A stretch of 64,000 nucleotides of DNA, taken from positions 372,001 through 436,000 of the forward strand of contig NZ_CP030929.1 in NCBI RefSeq assembly GCF_003325955.1, read 5' to 3'. This document shows, one piece after another, positions 15,798 through 24,679 of the stretch; position 1 is the first letter of the stretch; each line of letters begins with the position of its first letter. The DNA is from Aurantimicrobium sp. MWH-Uga1 (lineage in GTDB: Bacteria; Actinomycetota; Actinomycetes; Actinomycetales; Microbacteriaceae). The notes under the pieces were generated by a model that saw nothing but the letters and a program-made list of their open reading frames with translations, did not search any database and was not told the origin of the DNA. A program made the translations under genes and the position numbers.

Positions 15798-16991
15798 TTA
15801 TGAACGCCAGTCGTCGGCGTCATACTCCCAGCCAACATACCCTTCAGCGATAAAGGTCTGTCCGGCAAGTGATTGCGTGTGTGAGTAGAGGTCAGCAACC
15901 TGACGCTTCTTATCGAACTCAGTTGCATCTGGTGCGATGTGAAGCATGGTGGTCATCATGTAGGAGTAGTTGGTGGCCTTCCAAATACGCTTGAGGGCGT
16001 CTTCTTGGTAGGTGTCCAAGTACTTTTCAGAGCCTGAACGGTAGTACTCACGAAGTGCGCGGTTGAGCCAGAGAACATCGCTGAAAGCGAGGTTCAGACC
16101 CTTAGCTCCCGTGGGGGGAACGGTGTGTGCTGCATCACCCATCAGGAAGACCTTGTTCTTGCGAAGGCTGTCGTGGACATAGCTGCGGAACTTCAACACA
16201 TCCTTGCGGAAGATAGGTCCGCGCTTGAGCTCGTGTGTTGCCACACCAGCTTGGAGCTTGTCCCAGATCTGCTCGTCATTGACGGCATTGACATCCATAT
16301 TGGGGTCACACTGGAAGTACATGCGCTGGATGTTCTCGTCACGAGTGGAGATGAGCACGAAGCCTTCTTCAGAGCGCGAATAGATGAGTTCTTCTGAACT
16401 CGGCGGTGCTTCCACGAGGATTCCGTACCACCCGAAGGGGTATTCACGAGCCATGCCACTGAACTTATTGCCGGTGACATATTCGCGGGCAATGCTCATC
16501 GATCCGTCTGCACCGATAACGAAATCTGCTGAGATTTCGAATGCTTCACCGGTAGCAGTCTTTCCCACGATCATGGGTCCGTTGGGGCCATCAACAACTT
16601 TGTCGGCGAGGTGCTCGAACAGGGGAGAGACACCCGCATTGACGCGGGCTTTGATCTGGTCTTTGAGCACTTCGTGCTGGGGGTAGAGATAAACGCCCTT
16701 GCCGGTCAGTGCAGGGAAATCAAAGCGGTGAGCGTGTCCATCAAAGTGGAACTCGATGCCGTCGTGACGCATAGTTTCAACATGCTCTCGTGAGACAACG
16801 TCGGTGTCGACAAGAACCTCAACAGCGGGGGATTCCAGAATTCCTGCCTTGACAGTTCCTTCAATATCTTCGCGGCTGCGGCCGTCAATCACGACAGAGT
16901 CGATGCCGGCGCGCTGCAAGAGGTGTGCAAGCTGGAGTCCTGCGGGGCCAGCGCCCAAAATGCCTACCTGGGTGCGAATAGTTGTGGTCAT
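15798..16991 (-). CDS. pobA: 4-Hydroxybenzoate 3-monooxygenase
   Basis: A 397-residue class A flavoprotein monooxygenase that makes protocatechuate from 4-hydroxybenzoate. FAD motifs are seen: GILGAGPAG (10-18), GADGS, and GDAAHTVPPTGAKGLN. Aligned by eye to the Pseudomonas enzyme, all substrate-pocket residues are kept (its Tyr201, Ser212, Arg214, Arg220, Tyr222, Pro293, Tyr385). The residues that contact the NADPH 2'-phosphate (its Arg33, Gln34, Tyr38, Arg42) are Gly37, Arg38, Asp42 and Thr46 here. This suggests NADH use. The gene is divergent from iclR 2 with a 110-bp shared control region. Confidence 0.93.
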   Translation of the reverse strand: MTTTIRTQVGILGAGPAGLQLAHLLQRAGIDSVVIDGRSREDIEGTVKAGILESPAVEVLVDTDVVSREHVETMRHDGIEFHFDGHAHRFDFPALTGKGVYLYPQHEVLKDQIKARVNAGVSPLFEHLADKVVDGPNGPMIVGKTATGEAFEISADFVIGADGSMSIAREYVTGNKFSGMAREYPFGWYGILVEAPPSSEELIYSRSEEGFVLISTRDENIQRMYFQCDPNMDVNAVNDEQIWDKLQAGVATHELKRGPIFRKDVLKFRSYVHDSLRKNKVFLMGDAAHTVPPTGAKGLNLAFSDVLWLNRALREYYRSGSEKYLDTYQEDALKRIWKATNYSYMMTTMLHIAPDATEFDKKRQVADLYSHTQSLAGQTFIAEGYVGWEYDADDWRS

Positions 16992-17040
16992 CTTTGAACC
17001 TTTACTTTTTCAGGGGAACGTCTGTGTCTATTCAGGCCTG

Positions 17041-17071
17041 TTCACACACGTGAAACAAGGATAAAGTTTCA
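17041..17071. promoter_or_regulatory. Two inverted repeats in the pobA - iclR 2 control region
   Basis: TTCAC-N4-GTGAA (17041-17054) partly overlaps TGAAAC-N9-GTTTCA (17051-17071). Both lie between the divergent pobA and iclR 2 starts, where an IclR-type regulator of pobA would be expected to bind. Binding itself is inferred. Confidence 0.45.
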
Positions 17072-17101
17072 TGAGATGGAACTTTCAGAAGGGACAACCT
17101 G

Positions 17102-17863
17102 ATGAGCCCTGCACGGGTTGACAGTGGTGCACCCACTGCACTGTTGGAACGAGCTATGGAGATCCTCGGATGCTTTGACTCCAAGCACAGCGCACTCACC
17201 CTGACGCAGATTGCAGAGATTACGAAGCTTCCCATGTCGACCTGTCACCGGATTGTTGGCACCCTCGAGCAAGGTGGCTTCCTGAGCAAGGGTGGCGATC
17301 GCCGGTTCCGGGTGGGAACCAAACTCTGGACCATTGCTCAACATGCGCCGCTGAGTGAACGTCTGCGCGAAAGCGCACTTCCAACTCTGGCTCGCCTCTA
17401 TGAAGAAACCGGGGAGAACGTCACGCTCGCTGTTCTCGACCGTGGGCAGGCTCTCTATGTTGACCGCCTGGTTGGTGAGCGCAGTATCCCCACCATCAGT
17501 CGAGCTGGTGGCCATCTCCCGTTGCACACCACGGGTGTGGGCAAAGTGTTGCTTGCCTATCAATCCGAGAAGGCTATCGAGCAATACCTTGCTCAACCAC
17601 TTCCTAAGCCCACCCCACAATCGATTACTAATCCTGATGCGTTGAGAAAAGATCTGGCTGAGGTGCGCAAGAACGGCTACTCAATCACGCGTCAAGAAAT
17701 GACGCGCGGCAGTGGCTCTATCGCTGTTCCCATCATGCGCAAGGGGAAGTGCGTTGCCGCCGTCGGCGTGATTGTTCACCTCAATAGGCTCGACATCAAC
17801 CGCTTGGTTTCCACATTGACAGATGCGGCAGCTTCCATAGCTGCTGAACTTGATTCCCAGTAG
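17102..17863 (+). CDS. IclR-family transcriptional regulator 2 (candidate pobA regulator)
   Basis: A 253-residue IclR-type regulator with an N-terminal winged helix (about 12-72, with IAEITKLPMSTCHRIVGTLE) and a C-terminal effector domain containing [17 protein letters not shown] and KCVAAVGVIV. Divergent placement next to pobA, sharing a dyad-rich 110-bp region, makes it the likely pobA regulator. This parallels PobR/PcaU-type IclR proteins that sense 4-hydroxybenzoate or protocatechuate. The effector is not known. AAGGG lies upstream of the ATG. The next iclR gene begins 29 bp downstream in the same direction. Confidence 0.87.
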   Translation: MSPARVDSGAPTALLERAMEILGCFDSKHSALTLTQIAEITKLPMSTCHRIVGTLEQGGFLSKGGDRRFRVGTKLWTIAQHAPLSERLRESALPTLARLYEETGENVTLAVLDRGQALYVDRLVGERSIPTISRAGGHLPLHTTGVGKVLLAYQSEKAIEQYLAQPLPKPTPQSITNPDALRKDLAEVRKNGYSITRQEMTRGSGSIAVPIMRKGKCVAAVGVIVHLNRLDINRLVSTLTDAAASIAAELDSQ

Positions 17864-17880
17864 CTGCCTCTTCGGAGAAA

Positions 17881-17886
17881 TAGACT
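17881..17886 (+). promoter_or_regulatory. Leaderless -10 box for iclR 3
   Basis: TAGACT is followed by six bases and the GTG start at 17893. iclR 3 therefore probably has its own promoter and is not simply co-transcribed with iclR 2. Confidence 0.5.
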
Positions 17887-17892
17887 CGAATC

Positions 17893-18684
17893 GTGACACC
17901 TCAGAGCACCCCTTCTCGCACTGTCACTGGTCGCGCGCTCGCCGTCCTCGACACCTTCGATGCTAAGCATCGAAGGCAGTCATTAGCTTCCATCGCTAGG
18001 CGCGCTGACCTTCCCCTGACGACAACCCATCGTCTCGTTCATGAGTTGGAAAAGCAGAACGCTCTCTTTCGAGGCACTGACGGTGATTACGAAATCGGGA
18101 GCAAGATTTGGCGTCTTGGCCTGCTTGCTTCCGTTCACTCGGACCTGCGTGAAGTGGCACTTCCCTACATGGAAGATGTTTACCAATTCCACAACGATGC
18201 CGTGCAAATTGCAGTGCTTGATGGTCTGCGCTGTTTGATCGTGGAGCGTATAGCGGGCTCTCGGACCCTTGAAGTCATGAGTAAACCGGGATCAAGGCTT
18301 GCACTGCACGCCACGGGTGTGGGCAAAGTTCTTCTTGCACACGGTGGTTCAGAACTTCAGCATGCAGTGTTTAACTCTCTGGATAAGTACACGGATCAAA
18401 CCATCACTGATCCGGGTTTGCTGGAGTCCCAACTCAAATCCATTCGCACGCAAGGCTTCGCGTGGACGCGTGAAGAACTCGCTGATGGAGCAATCTCCAT
18501 TGCTGTGCCCTTGCGCGGCAAAGGCGGCAATGTGATTGCGGCGCTGGGAATTGTTGCTCCCAGTGATGGCCGGGACTTGGGCAAAATGGTGCCTGTCATG
18601 CAGGTCACTGGTGCTGCGCTGTCACAAAAACTAGTTGAGGCAGGTCTGGGCGAGACGGTTCGCCCTCAAGCCGAGATAAATTAG
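17893..18684 (+). CDS. IclR-family transcriptional regulator 3 (candidate lig regulator)
   Basis: A 263-residue IclR-type protein. The winged helix occupies about residues 10-75 ([21 protein letters not shown]), followed by the effector domain ([17 protein letters not shown], then [14 protein letters not shown]). Its recognition helix resembles that of IclR 1 (TTYRLVHELE versus [10 protein letters not shown]) more than IclR 2, so 1 and 3 may bind similar sites. It sits 97 bp upstream of ligK in the same direction and is the natural candidate for control of the lig operon. The start is GTG. Confidence 0.86.
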   Translation: MTPQSTPSRTVTGRALAVLDTFDAKHRRQSLASIARRADLPLTTTHRLVHELEKQNALFRGTDGDYEIGSKIWRLGLLASVHSDLREVALPYMEDVYQFHNDAVQIAVLDGLRCLIVERIAGSRTLEVMSKPGSRLALHATGVGKVLLAHGGSELQHAVFNSLDKYTDQTITDPGLLESQLKSIRTQGFAWTREELADGAISIAVPLRGKGGNVIAALGIVAPSDGRDLGKMVPVMQVTGAALSQKLVEAGLGETVRPQAEIN

Positions 18685-18731
18685 CCTTCCACTATACGGA
18701 AGGGTCCTTGGATTTCTGCGCCACAATGCAG

Positions 18732-18760
18732 TTGTCTGGATACAGGCTTATGCATCTATT
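18732..18760 (+). promoter_or_regulatory. Candidate promoter of the lig operon
   Basis: TTGTCT (-35, 18732-18737), a 17-base spacer and TCTATT (-10, 18755-18760) lie upstream of ligK. GGGAG follows as the ribosome-binding site. A weak 6-bp stem-loop (18685-18703) after iclR 3 precedes it. Confidence 0.5.
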
Positions 18761-18781
18761 CAGAGTTTTCAAGGGAGAATC

Positions 18782-19462
18782 ATGGCACGCGTTGTTCGAG
18801 GAACACCACGAACCCCACTCGAGATTGTTGACGGCCTCGCCGCACTCGGATCCGCCACCGTTCATGAGGCTCAGGGCCGTATCGGTCTGTTGAACCGTCG
18901 TCTGCGCCCCATCTTTCCCGCCATGATTGCCGGCAACGCATTGACCTGTGAAGTTGCGCCTGGCGATAACTGGATGATTCACGTTGCCGTTGAGCAAGCA
19001 CAGCCCGGAGACATTCTGGTCGTCACTCCCACCAGCCCCTGTGACGACGGGTATCTCGGTGACCTTCTTGCCGAGAGCCTGATGGCTCACGGCGTACGTG
19101 GTCTGATCATTGACGCCGGTGTGCGCGACGTGGCAACACTGACCGAGATGGGTTTCCCTGTCTGGTCCAAGACCATTAGCTCGCAGGGAACCGTGAAAGA
19201 AACCATTGCGAACGTGCAGACACCCATCTTGATGGCAGATCAGCTGGTTCGTCCCGGAGATGTCATCGTGGCTGACATTGATGGCGTGTGCTTGGTCAAG
19301 CGTGAAGATGCCGAACGCGTCCTCGAAGCTGCACGGGCTCGTGAAGCAAACGAAGCAGACAAGCGCAAGCGCTTGGCCGCGGGTGAACTCGGTCTCGATA
19401 TCTACAACATGCGCGAGAAGCTTGCTGCAAAGGGTCTTGTTTATGAGGACTACCAGGGATGA
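18782..19462 (+). CDS. ligK: 4-Carboxy-4-hydroxy-2-oxoadipate aldolase
   Basis: A 226-residue class II pyruvate aldolase of the HMG/CHA aldolase (RraA-like) family. It performs the last step of protocatechuate 4,5-cleavage and yields pyruvate and oxaloacetate. The active-site block [21 protein letters not shown] (about 97-117) and the metal/substrate Arg-Asp of GVRD are intact. So is the C-terminal extension that separates true CHA aldolases from the RNase inhibitor RraA. It is the first gene of the lig operon and overlaps galD by four bases (ATGA). Confidence 0.9.
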   Translation: MARVVRGTPRTPLEIVDGLAALGSATVHEAQGRIGLLNRRLRPIFPAMIAGNALTCEVAPGDNWMIHVAVEQAQPGDILVVTPTSPCDDGYLGDLLAESLMAHGVRGLIIDAGVRDVATLTEMGFPVWSKTISSQGTVKETIANVQTPILMADQLVRPGDVIVADIDGVCLVKREDAERVLEAARAREANEADKRKRLAAGELGLDIYNMREKLAAKGLVYEDYQG

Positions 19463-20559
19463 CCAACACACAAGTAGCCGTCGACTGCGCAGTCATGCGC
19501 GGGGGAACATCCAAAGGACTGTTCTTCCTCGCCAGTGATCTGCCTACAGATCGTGTTGCCCGTGACACCTTCCTGCTAGCAGCGATGGGTTCACCTGACG
19601 TGCGCGAGATCGACGGAATGGGCGGTGGTCACCCGCTTACCTCCAAGGTTGCCGTGGTCTCGAAGTCTGAGCGTGACGGTATTGATGTGGACTACCTGTT
19701 CTTACAGGTGTGGCCTGACCGTGCTGAGGTCAGTGACCAACAAAACTGCGGCAACATCCTGGCAGGTGTCGGCCCTTTCGCGATTGAAAAGGGTCTCGTC
19801 CCAGCCGTTGACGGCGTGACCCCCGTGGCGATTTACATGGAAAACACCGACTCCAAGGCAACCGCCTTTGTGGAGACTCCCGGTGGAGTCGTGAACTATG
19901 CGGGTACAGCTCGGATTGACGGAGTTCCTGGAACTCATGCTCCCATCACTATCAACTTTGAAGATGTTGCTGGATCCAGCTGTGGCGCTTTGCTTCCGAC
20001 CGGCAATGTAGTGGATGAGGTGTTGGGTGTGCAGGTGACCTGCATTGATAACGGCATGCCTGTTGTCTGCCTGAACGCTTCCGACTTCGGCATCACCGGT
20101 TACGAAACTCCAGCTGAGCTGGAGGCAAATGCTGAGCTCAAGGCCCGGGTTGAAGAGGTTCGTTTAGCAGTTGGTCCACTCATGAACTTGGGTGACGTCA
20201 CAAACAAGACTGTGCCCAAGATGAGTTTGCTCGCGCCGGCACAAGACGGTGGCCTGGTTTCTACCCGCACCTTCATTCCTCACCGCGTGCACGAAAGCAT
20301 CGGTGTTCTCGGTGCTGTCTCCGTTGCGACCGCGTGCATGCTTGATGGCAGCGTTGCTGCCCAGATAGCTGGCCTGGACGCTGTGGGCTCGAGCATGGAG
20401 ATTGAGGTTGAACACCCCACCGGCTTCTTCACTGTCGAGATGGAAGTAGATAACTCCTCCGGTACACCTGTTGTGACAAAGTCTGCGCTGCTGCGCACCG
20501 CCCGCATGCTCATGCAGGGTTCAGTTTTTGTACCTCAAACCGCGTGGGAGAACGCATGA
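19459..20559 (+). CDS. galD: 4-Oxalomesaconate tautomerase
   Basis: A 366-residue PrpF-family isomerase with the diaminopimelate-epimerase-like two-domain fold. It interconverts keto and enol forms of 4-oxalomesaconate so that the hydratase can act. Seen: [14 protein letters not shown] at the start, [30 protein letters not shown] with the active-site Cys, and the C-terminal [13 protein letters not shown]. Similarity to PrpF alone would allow other substrates, but its place between ligK and ligJ makes the assignment strong. It overlaps both neighbours through ATGA junctions. Confidence 0.9.
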   Translation: MTNTQVAVDCAVMRGGTSKGLFFLASDLPTDRVARDTFLLAAMGSPDVREIDGMGGGHPLTSKVAVVSKSERDGIDVDYLFLQVWPDRAEVSDQQNCGNILAGVGPFAIEKGLVPAVDGVTPVAIYMENTDSKATAFVETPGGVVNYAGTARIDGVPGTHAPITINFEDVAGSSCGALLPTGNVVDEVLGVQVTCIDNGMPVVCLNASDFGITGYETPAELEANAELKARVEEVRLAVGPLMNLGDVTNKTVPKMSLLAPAQDGGLVSTRTFIPHRVHESIGVLGAVSVATACMLDGSVAAQIAGLDAVGSSMEIEVEHPTGFFTVEMEVDNSSGTPVVTKSALLRTARMLMQGSVFVPQTAWENA

Positions 20560-21575
20560 TTATCGACATTCACGGCCATTACACAACAGCTCCAGAGCTG
20601 CACAACCAGTGGCGTATTGACCAGCTTGCTGCCTATGCTGCTGGTGAACCCAGCCCGGAATACCCTGAAATCTCCGACGAGATTATCCGAGAGACCATTG
20701 AGCAAAACCAGCTCAAACTCATCAAAGAACGTGGCTCGGATCTGACCATCTTCTCTCCTCGCGCTTCGGCAATGGGCCACCATGAAGGTGACCAGCGCAT
20801 CTCTTTAGAGTGGACCGTTGCCTGCAACAATCTGATCAAGCGCGTTGTTGACCTCTTCCCCGAAGATTTTGTCGGTGTTGCTCAGTTGCCCCAATCACCC
20901 GGTGCTGACCTGACCGAGACCATCAAGGAAATGGAACGCTGCATCAATGAGCTGGGCTTCATTGGAGTGAACCTCAACCCTGACCCATCCGGTGGTCAGT
21001 GGCAGACCGTTCCGTTGACGGATAAGTTCTGGTACCCCCTCTACGAGAAGATGGTGGAACTTGATGTTCCCGCCATGATTCACGTCTCTGCCTCGTGTAA
21101 CCACAACTTCCACGCCACCGGCGCTCACTACATGAACGCAGACACCACCGCGTTCATGCAATTACTGCAGGGCAACCTCTTTGCTGACTTCCCCACACTG
21201 AAGTTCATCATTCCTCATGGTGGTGGAGCTGTTCCTTACCACTGGGGTCGCTACCGTGGTCTGGCAGACATGCTCAAGCAACCCAGCGTGGACACCCACC
21301 TGATGAACAACGTGTTCTTTGACACCTGTGTCTACCACCAGCCAGGTATTGATCTCCTTGTCGATGTCATCGATAACAAGAACATCTTGTTCGGCTCAGA
21401 AATGATTGGCGCTGTTCGCGGCATTGATCCTCAAACTGGTCACTACTTCGATGACACCAAACGTTACATCGACGCAGCGAAAATCTCCGACGAAGAACGC
21501 ACCAACATCTTCTCCAAGAATGCCCGTAAGGTATTCCCTCGCCTGGACGCCAAGCTGAAGGAGCGCGGACTGTGA
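20556..21575 (+). CDS. ligJ: 4-Oxalomesaconate hydratase (amidohydrolase superfamily)
   Basis: A 339-residue amidohydrolase-fold protein of the LigJ type. It hydrates 4-oxalomesaconate to 4-carboxy-4-hydroxy-2-oxoadipate. Metal ligands are seen in IIDIHGHYT at the N-terminus, HVSASCNHNFHATG, IPHGGGAVPYHWGR and the late LFGSEMIGAVRG. The length matches LigJ of Sphingobium rather than the unrelated GalB. The ATG at 20556, overlapping the galD stop as ATGA, is preferred to an in-frame GTG 12 bases upstream. Confidence 0.9.
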   Translation: MIIDIHGHYTTAPELHNQWRIDQLAAYAAGEPSPEYPEISDEIIRETIEQNQLKLIKERGSDLTIFSPRASAMGHHEGDQRISLEWTVACNNLIKRVVDLFPEDFVGVAQLPQSPGADLTETIKEMERCINELGFIGVNLNPDPSGGQWQTVPLTDKFWYPLYEKMVELDVPAMIHVSASCNHNFHATGAHYMNADTTAFMQLLQGNLFADFPTLKFIIPHGGGAVPYHWGRYRGLADMLKQPSVDTHLMNNVFFDTCVYHQPGIDLLVDVIDNKNILFGSEMIGAVRGIDPQTGHYFDDTKRYIDAAKISDEERTNIFSKNARKVFPRLDAKLKERGL

Positions 21576-22459
21576 GCGCATTTGTGAAAGATGCGGACTG
21601 GCTCGACTGGCACCCCAACCCCAGCAAGCCCAAGTTCACGGTCCCAGCAGGTGCCGTCGATGCGCACTGTCACGTCTTTGGTCCGGGAGATGTGTTCCCC
21701 TTCGCTCCAGAGCGCAAATACACTCCCTGCGACGCCAGCTGGGAACAGCTCTTTGCTCTGCGAGACTTCCTCGGTTTTGAGAAGAATGTCGTGGTGCAGG
21801 CAACCTGCCACGGTTCTGACAACTCTGCTTTGCTGGATGTCCTAGAGCGTGCCAATGGAAAAGCCCGTGGTGTTGTTACGGTGAAGCCAGATATCACTGT
21901 GGAAGAACTCCAGCGCATGCACAATCTGGGTGTGCGCGGGGTTCGCTTCAACTACGTCAAGCGGTTGGTTGATCCCAAGCCCGATGACTACTACCGCGAA
22001 ATCATTGAGAAGATTCGACCCTTGGGTTGGCATGTTGTGCTCTACTTCGAACCTGCAGATCTCAAGGAAAAGAAGGATTTCTTCAACTCGCTGAACATTC
22101 CACTCGTGATTGACCACATGGGACGCCCCGATGTGACCAAGCCTGTCGACAACGAGGAATTCGAGATGTTCCTTGACTTCATGCGTGGCAACAACGACAT
22201 CTGGTGCAAGGTCAGCTGCCCAGACCGCCTGACCAAGAGCGGTTCACCTGAGTACGCCGACGTGGTTCCCTTCGCCAAGAAGATAGTCGAAGAATTCCCT
22301 GACCGCGTTTTGTGGGGCACGGACTGGCCGCACCCCAACATGAAAACCGAGATGCCTGATGACGGCATCTTGGTTGACTATGTTCCTTCGATTGCAGTGA
22401 CCCCAGAGCTGCAGGAGAAATTGCTTGTTTCTAACCCCAACACCCTCTACTGGAGCTAA
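21572..22459 (+). CDS. ligI: 2-Pyrone-4,6-dicarboxylate lactonase
   Basis: A 295-residue amidohydrolase-superfamily lactonase that opens 2-pyrone-4,6-dicarboxylate to 4-oxalomesaconate. LigI is unusual in its superfamily for needing no metal. Seen: AVDAHCHVFGPGDVFPF near residue 30, RGVRFNYVKRL, LVIDHMGRPD and WGTDWPHPN with the catalytic Asp. It starts with GTG overlapping the ligJ stop (GTGA) and ends 2 bp before ligA. Confidence 0.92.
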   Translation: MSAFVKDADWLDWHPNPSKPKFTVPAGAVDAHCHVFGPGDVFPFAPERKYTPCDASWEQLFALRDFLGFEKNVVVQATCHGSDNSALLDVLERANGKARGVVTVKPDITVEELQRMHNLGVRGVRFNYVKRLVDPKPDDYYREIIEKIRPLGWHVVLYFEPADLKEKKDFFNSLNIPLVIDHMGRPDVTKPVDNEEFEMFLDFMRGNNDIWCKVSCPDRLTKSGSPEYADVVPFAKKIVEEFPDRVLWGTDWPHPNMKTEMPDDGILVDYVPSIAVTPELQEKLLVSNPNTLYWS

Positions 22460-22461
22460 TC

Positions 22462-22860
22462 ATGAAGCCCAACTTTGAGCAGTACAAGGACATCCCCGGT
22501 ACAACCATCTTCACCATTGAGTTGGCTCGTCAAGGATTCCACCTCAACCAGTTCTGCATGAGTTTGCGGACGGAAGAAAACCGCAAGCGGTTCTTGGCAG
22601 ATAACCGTGCCTATCTCGACGAGTGGGACATGACCGAGGAGCAGAAACAGGCTGTTATTGACCGTGACTTCCAAAAGATGCTCGACCTCGGCGGAAACGT
22701 GTACTTCCTGTCCAAGATTTTTGCGTCAGAAGGTCTCTCCTACGTTCAGGCAGTGAGCACCATGACGGATATGAACGTGGAGGAATACCAGCAAATGATG
22801 CTGAACGGCGGCCGCAATATTGAAGGCTGGCGCTCCAAGAAGGAACGAGGCGAAGCATAA
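22462..22860 (+). CDS. ligA: Protocatechuate 4,5-dioxygenase, alpha subunit
   Basis: A 132-residue small subunit of the extradiol ring-cleavage enzyme LigAB. It packs against the catalytic beta subunit and covers the active site. Seen: PGTTIFTIELARQGFHLNQFCMSL, the FLADNRAYLDEW helix and the conserved GGNVYFLSKIFASEGLSY. It carries no iron ligands, as expected. The stop codon overlaps the ligB start (TAATG), which supports equal production of the two subunits. Confidence 0.93.
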   Translation: MKPNFEQYKDIPGTTIFTIELARQGFHLNQFCMSLRTEENRKRFLADNRAYLDEWDMTEEQKQAVIDRDFQKMLDLGGNVYFLSKIFASEGLSYVQAVSTMTDMNVEEYQQMMLNGGRNIEGWRSKKERGEA

Positions 22861-23705
22861 TGGCCAAGATTGTTGCAGGTATTGCGACCAGTCACGTCCC
22901 TGCCGTCGGCCACGCGGTCGACTCGGGCAAGACCCAGGACGCTTATTGGAAGCCCATGTTTGATGGCTACGAATTCTCTAAGCAATGGGCCAAAGACAAC
23001 CCCGCTGATGTTGCGATCATCGTGTACAACGACCACGCGTCTTACTTCGGCATGGAAATCATGCCTACCTTCGCCATCGGTATCGCAGATAGTTTCGCTA
23101 TCTGTGACGAAGGCTATGGTCCACGTCCCGTCCCGGTAGTTGAGGGTGCCCCTGAATTGGCAACCCACCTGGCAGCGTCGCTGATCACGGATGATTTCGA
23201 CATGACTGTGCTCAACGTTCTCGAAGTTGACCATGGGCTCACCGTGCCCATGTCATTGATGTACGGCACTCCCGACAAGTGGCCTACCAAGGTTATTCCT
23301 TTGCCCGTCAACGTGGTGATGAACCCACAGCCTTCAGGTGAGCGTTGTTTAGCGTTGGGTAAGGCAATCCGCCGTGCTGTAGAGCAGTTCGATGGCGATC
23401 TCAAAGTTGAAGTCTGGGGGACCGGTGGCATGAGCCACCAAATTCAGGGTGCCCGTGCAGGTTTGATCAACTTGCCCTGGGATATTCAATTCATGGATGA
23501 CCTCATTAACCAGCCTGAGGTGCTGCAGTACAAGCCACACCTGGAATACATGATCGAAGCAGGTTCGGAAGGTGTTGAGCTGATTATGTGGCTCATCATG
23601 CGTGGTGCTCTCGGTGACAAAGTCAACGAGGTGTACCGCTTCAACCACGTTCCTGCTTCCAACACCTCAGTTGGACACCTCATTTTGACCCCGAAGGAAG
23701 ACTAA
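22860..23705 (+). CDS. ligB: Protocatechuate 4,5-dioxygenase, beta (catalytic) subunit
   Basis: A 281-residue type II extradiol dioxygenase that cleaves protocatechuate between C4 and C5 with Fe(II). Seen: GIATSHVPAVGHAVD with the first iron His (His12), VYNDHASYFG with the second (near 61), a catalytic-base candidate in LEVDHGLTVPM, and GTGGMSHQIQG. This enzyme commits the pathway to meta cleavage, unlike the ortho route used by Corynebacterium. Confidence 0.93.
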   Translation: MAKIVAGIATSHVPAVGHAVDSGKTQDAYWKPMFDGYEFSKQWAKDNPADVAIIVYNDHASYFGMEIMPTFAIGIADSFAICDEGYGPRPVPVVEGAPELATHLAASLITDDFDMTVLNVLEVDHGLTVPMSLMYGTPDKWPTKVIPLPVNVVMNPQPSGERCLALGKAIRRAVEQFDGDLKVEVWGTGGMSHQIQGARAGLINLPWDIQFMDDLINQPEVLQYKPHLEYMIEAGSEGVELIMWLIMRGALGDKVNEVYRFNHVPASNTSVGHLILTPKED

Positions 23706-23707
23706 GA

Positions 23708-24658
23708 ATGACCGTCAATATTGCTGTTGTTGGCCTGGGTGCCTTCGGTCAGAAGCACCTGGATGCTCTGGCTAACATCGCTGACGCCAACATTAAATAC
23801 GTCGCACACAGCCGTCAGAACGTGGCGGATGAAATCGCTGAGAAGTATGGGGCTGAGAAAGGTTTTGATAGCTATACCGAGCTTCTAGCCCAGCCAGATC
23901 TCGATGGCGTAATCTTGGCCACCCCCACCCAGATGCACCATGACCAGACCATTGAGGCACTGCGAGCAGGAAAGCACGTCATGGTGGAAATCCCTATGGC
24001 AGATAACCTGCAGGGTGTTCAAGAGATTGTGGACGTTCAGCAAGAAACCGGTTTGATCGCCATGGCAGGTCACACCCGTCGTTTCAACCCGTCACACCAG
24101 TGGGTTCACAACAAGATCACCGCCGGTGAATTCAGCATTCAACAGATGGATGTGCAAACCTATTTCTTCCGTCGCACTAACATGAACGCACTCGGTCAGC
24201 CACGTTCGTGGACTGACCACCTGCTGTGGCACCACGCAGCCCACACGGTGGACCTGTTCCAATACCAAACTGGCGAGAAGATAGTTAAAGCCAACGCTAT
24301 TCAGGGTCCCAAGCACCCTGAGCTGGGTATCGCGATGGACATGTCCATTCAGCTGGCCACCGAAACCGGCAAGATTTGCACCCTGTCCCTCTCGTTCAAC
24401 AACGATGGGCCACTAGGAACCTTCTTCCGCTACATCGGCGATACTGGCACCTACATTGCCCGCTATGACGACCTGGTCACTGGCAAGGAAGAAGTGATCG
24501 ACGTCTCCAACGTTGATGTGTCCATGAATGGCATTGAGCTGCAAGATCGCGAATTCGTGGCAGCTATCCAGGAAGGCCGTGAACCTAACGCGAGTGTTGC
24601 TCAGGTTCTTCCCTGCTACATCGTTCTCGACAGATTGCAGCAGCAGCTGGATTACTAA
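23708..24658 (+). CDS. ligC: 4-Carboxy-2-hydroxymuconate-6-semialdehyde dehydrogenase
   Basis: A 316-residue Gfo/Idh/MocA-type oxidoreductase. It oxidises the hemiacetal of the ring-cleavage product to 2-pyrone-4,6-dicarboxylate. Seen: the NAD(P)-binding AVVGLGAFGQKHLDAL, GKHVMVEIPMADN in place of the sugar-dehydrogenase EKP motif, GHTRRFNPSHQW, and DHLLWHHAAHTVDLF. That altered motif is typical of LigC and separates it from inositol dehydrogenases. It is the last gene of the lig operon and is followed by a very long terminator stem. Confidence 0.9.
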   Translation: MTVNIAVVGLGAFGQKHLDALANIADANIKYVAHSRQNVADEIAEKYGAEKGFDSYTELLAQPDLDGVILATPTQMHHDQTIEALRAGKHVMVEIPMADNLQGVQEIVDVQQETGLIAMAGHTRRFNPSHQWVHNKITAGEFSIQQMDVQTYFFRRTNMNALGQPRSWTDHLLWHHAAHTVDLFQYQTGEKIVKANAIQGPKHPELGIAMDMSIQLATETGKICTLSLSFNNDGPLGTFFRYIGDTGTYIARYDDLVTGKEEVIDVSNVDVSMNGIELQDREFVAAIQEGREPNASVAQVLPCYIVLDRLQQQLDY

Positions 24659-24679
24659 AGCTTTCTGCAACCTCCAGGA

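Noticed and set aside
15428..15928. Longer, 166-residue version of the DUF2218 protein
   Set aside because: The added 70 residues overlap the pobA 3' end and the terminator stem and do not resemble the family. The ATG at 15718 gives the usual length.
17027..18763. TCTATTCAG repeated near pobA and at the ligK -10
   Set aside because: The two copies have different orientation relative to their genes, one is part of a -10 box, and the motif is absent at the cre promoter. Probably chance.
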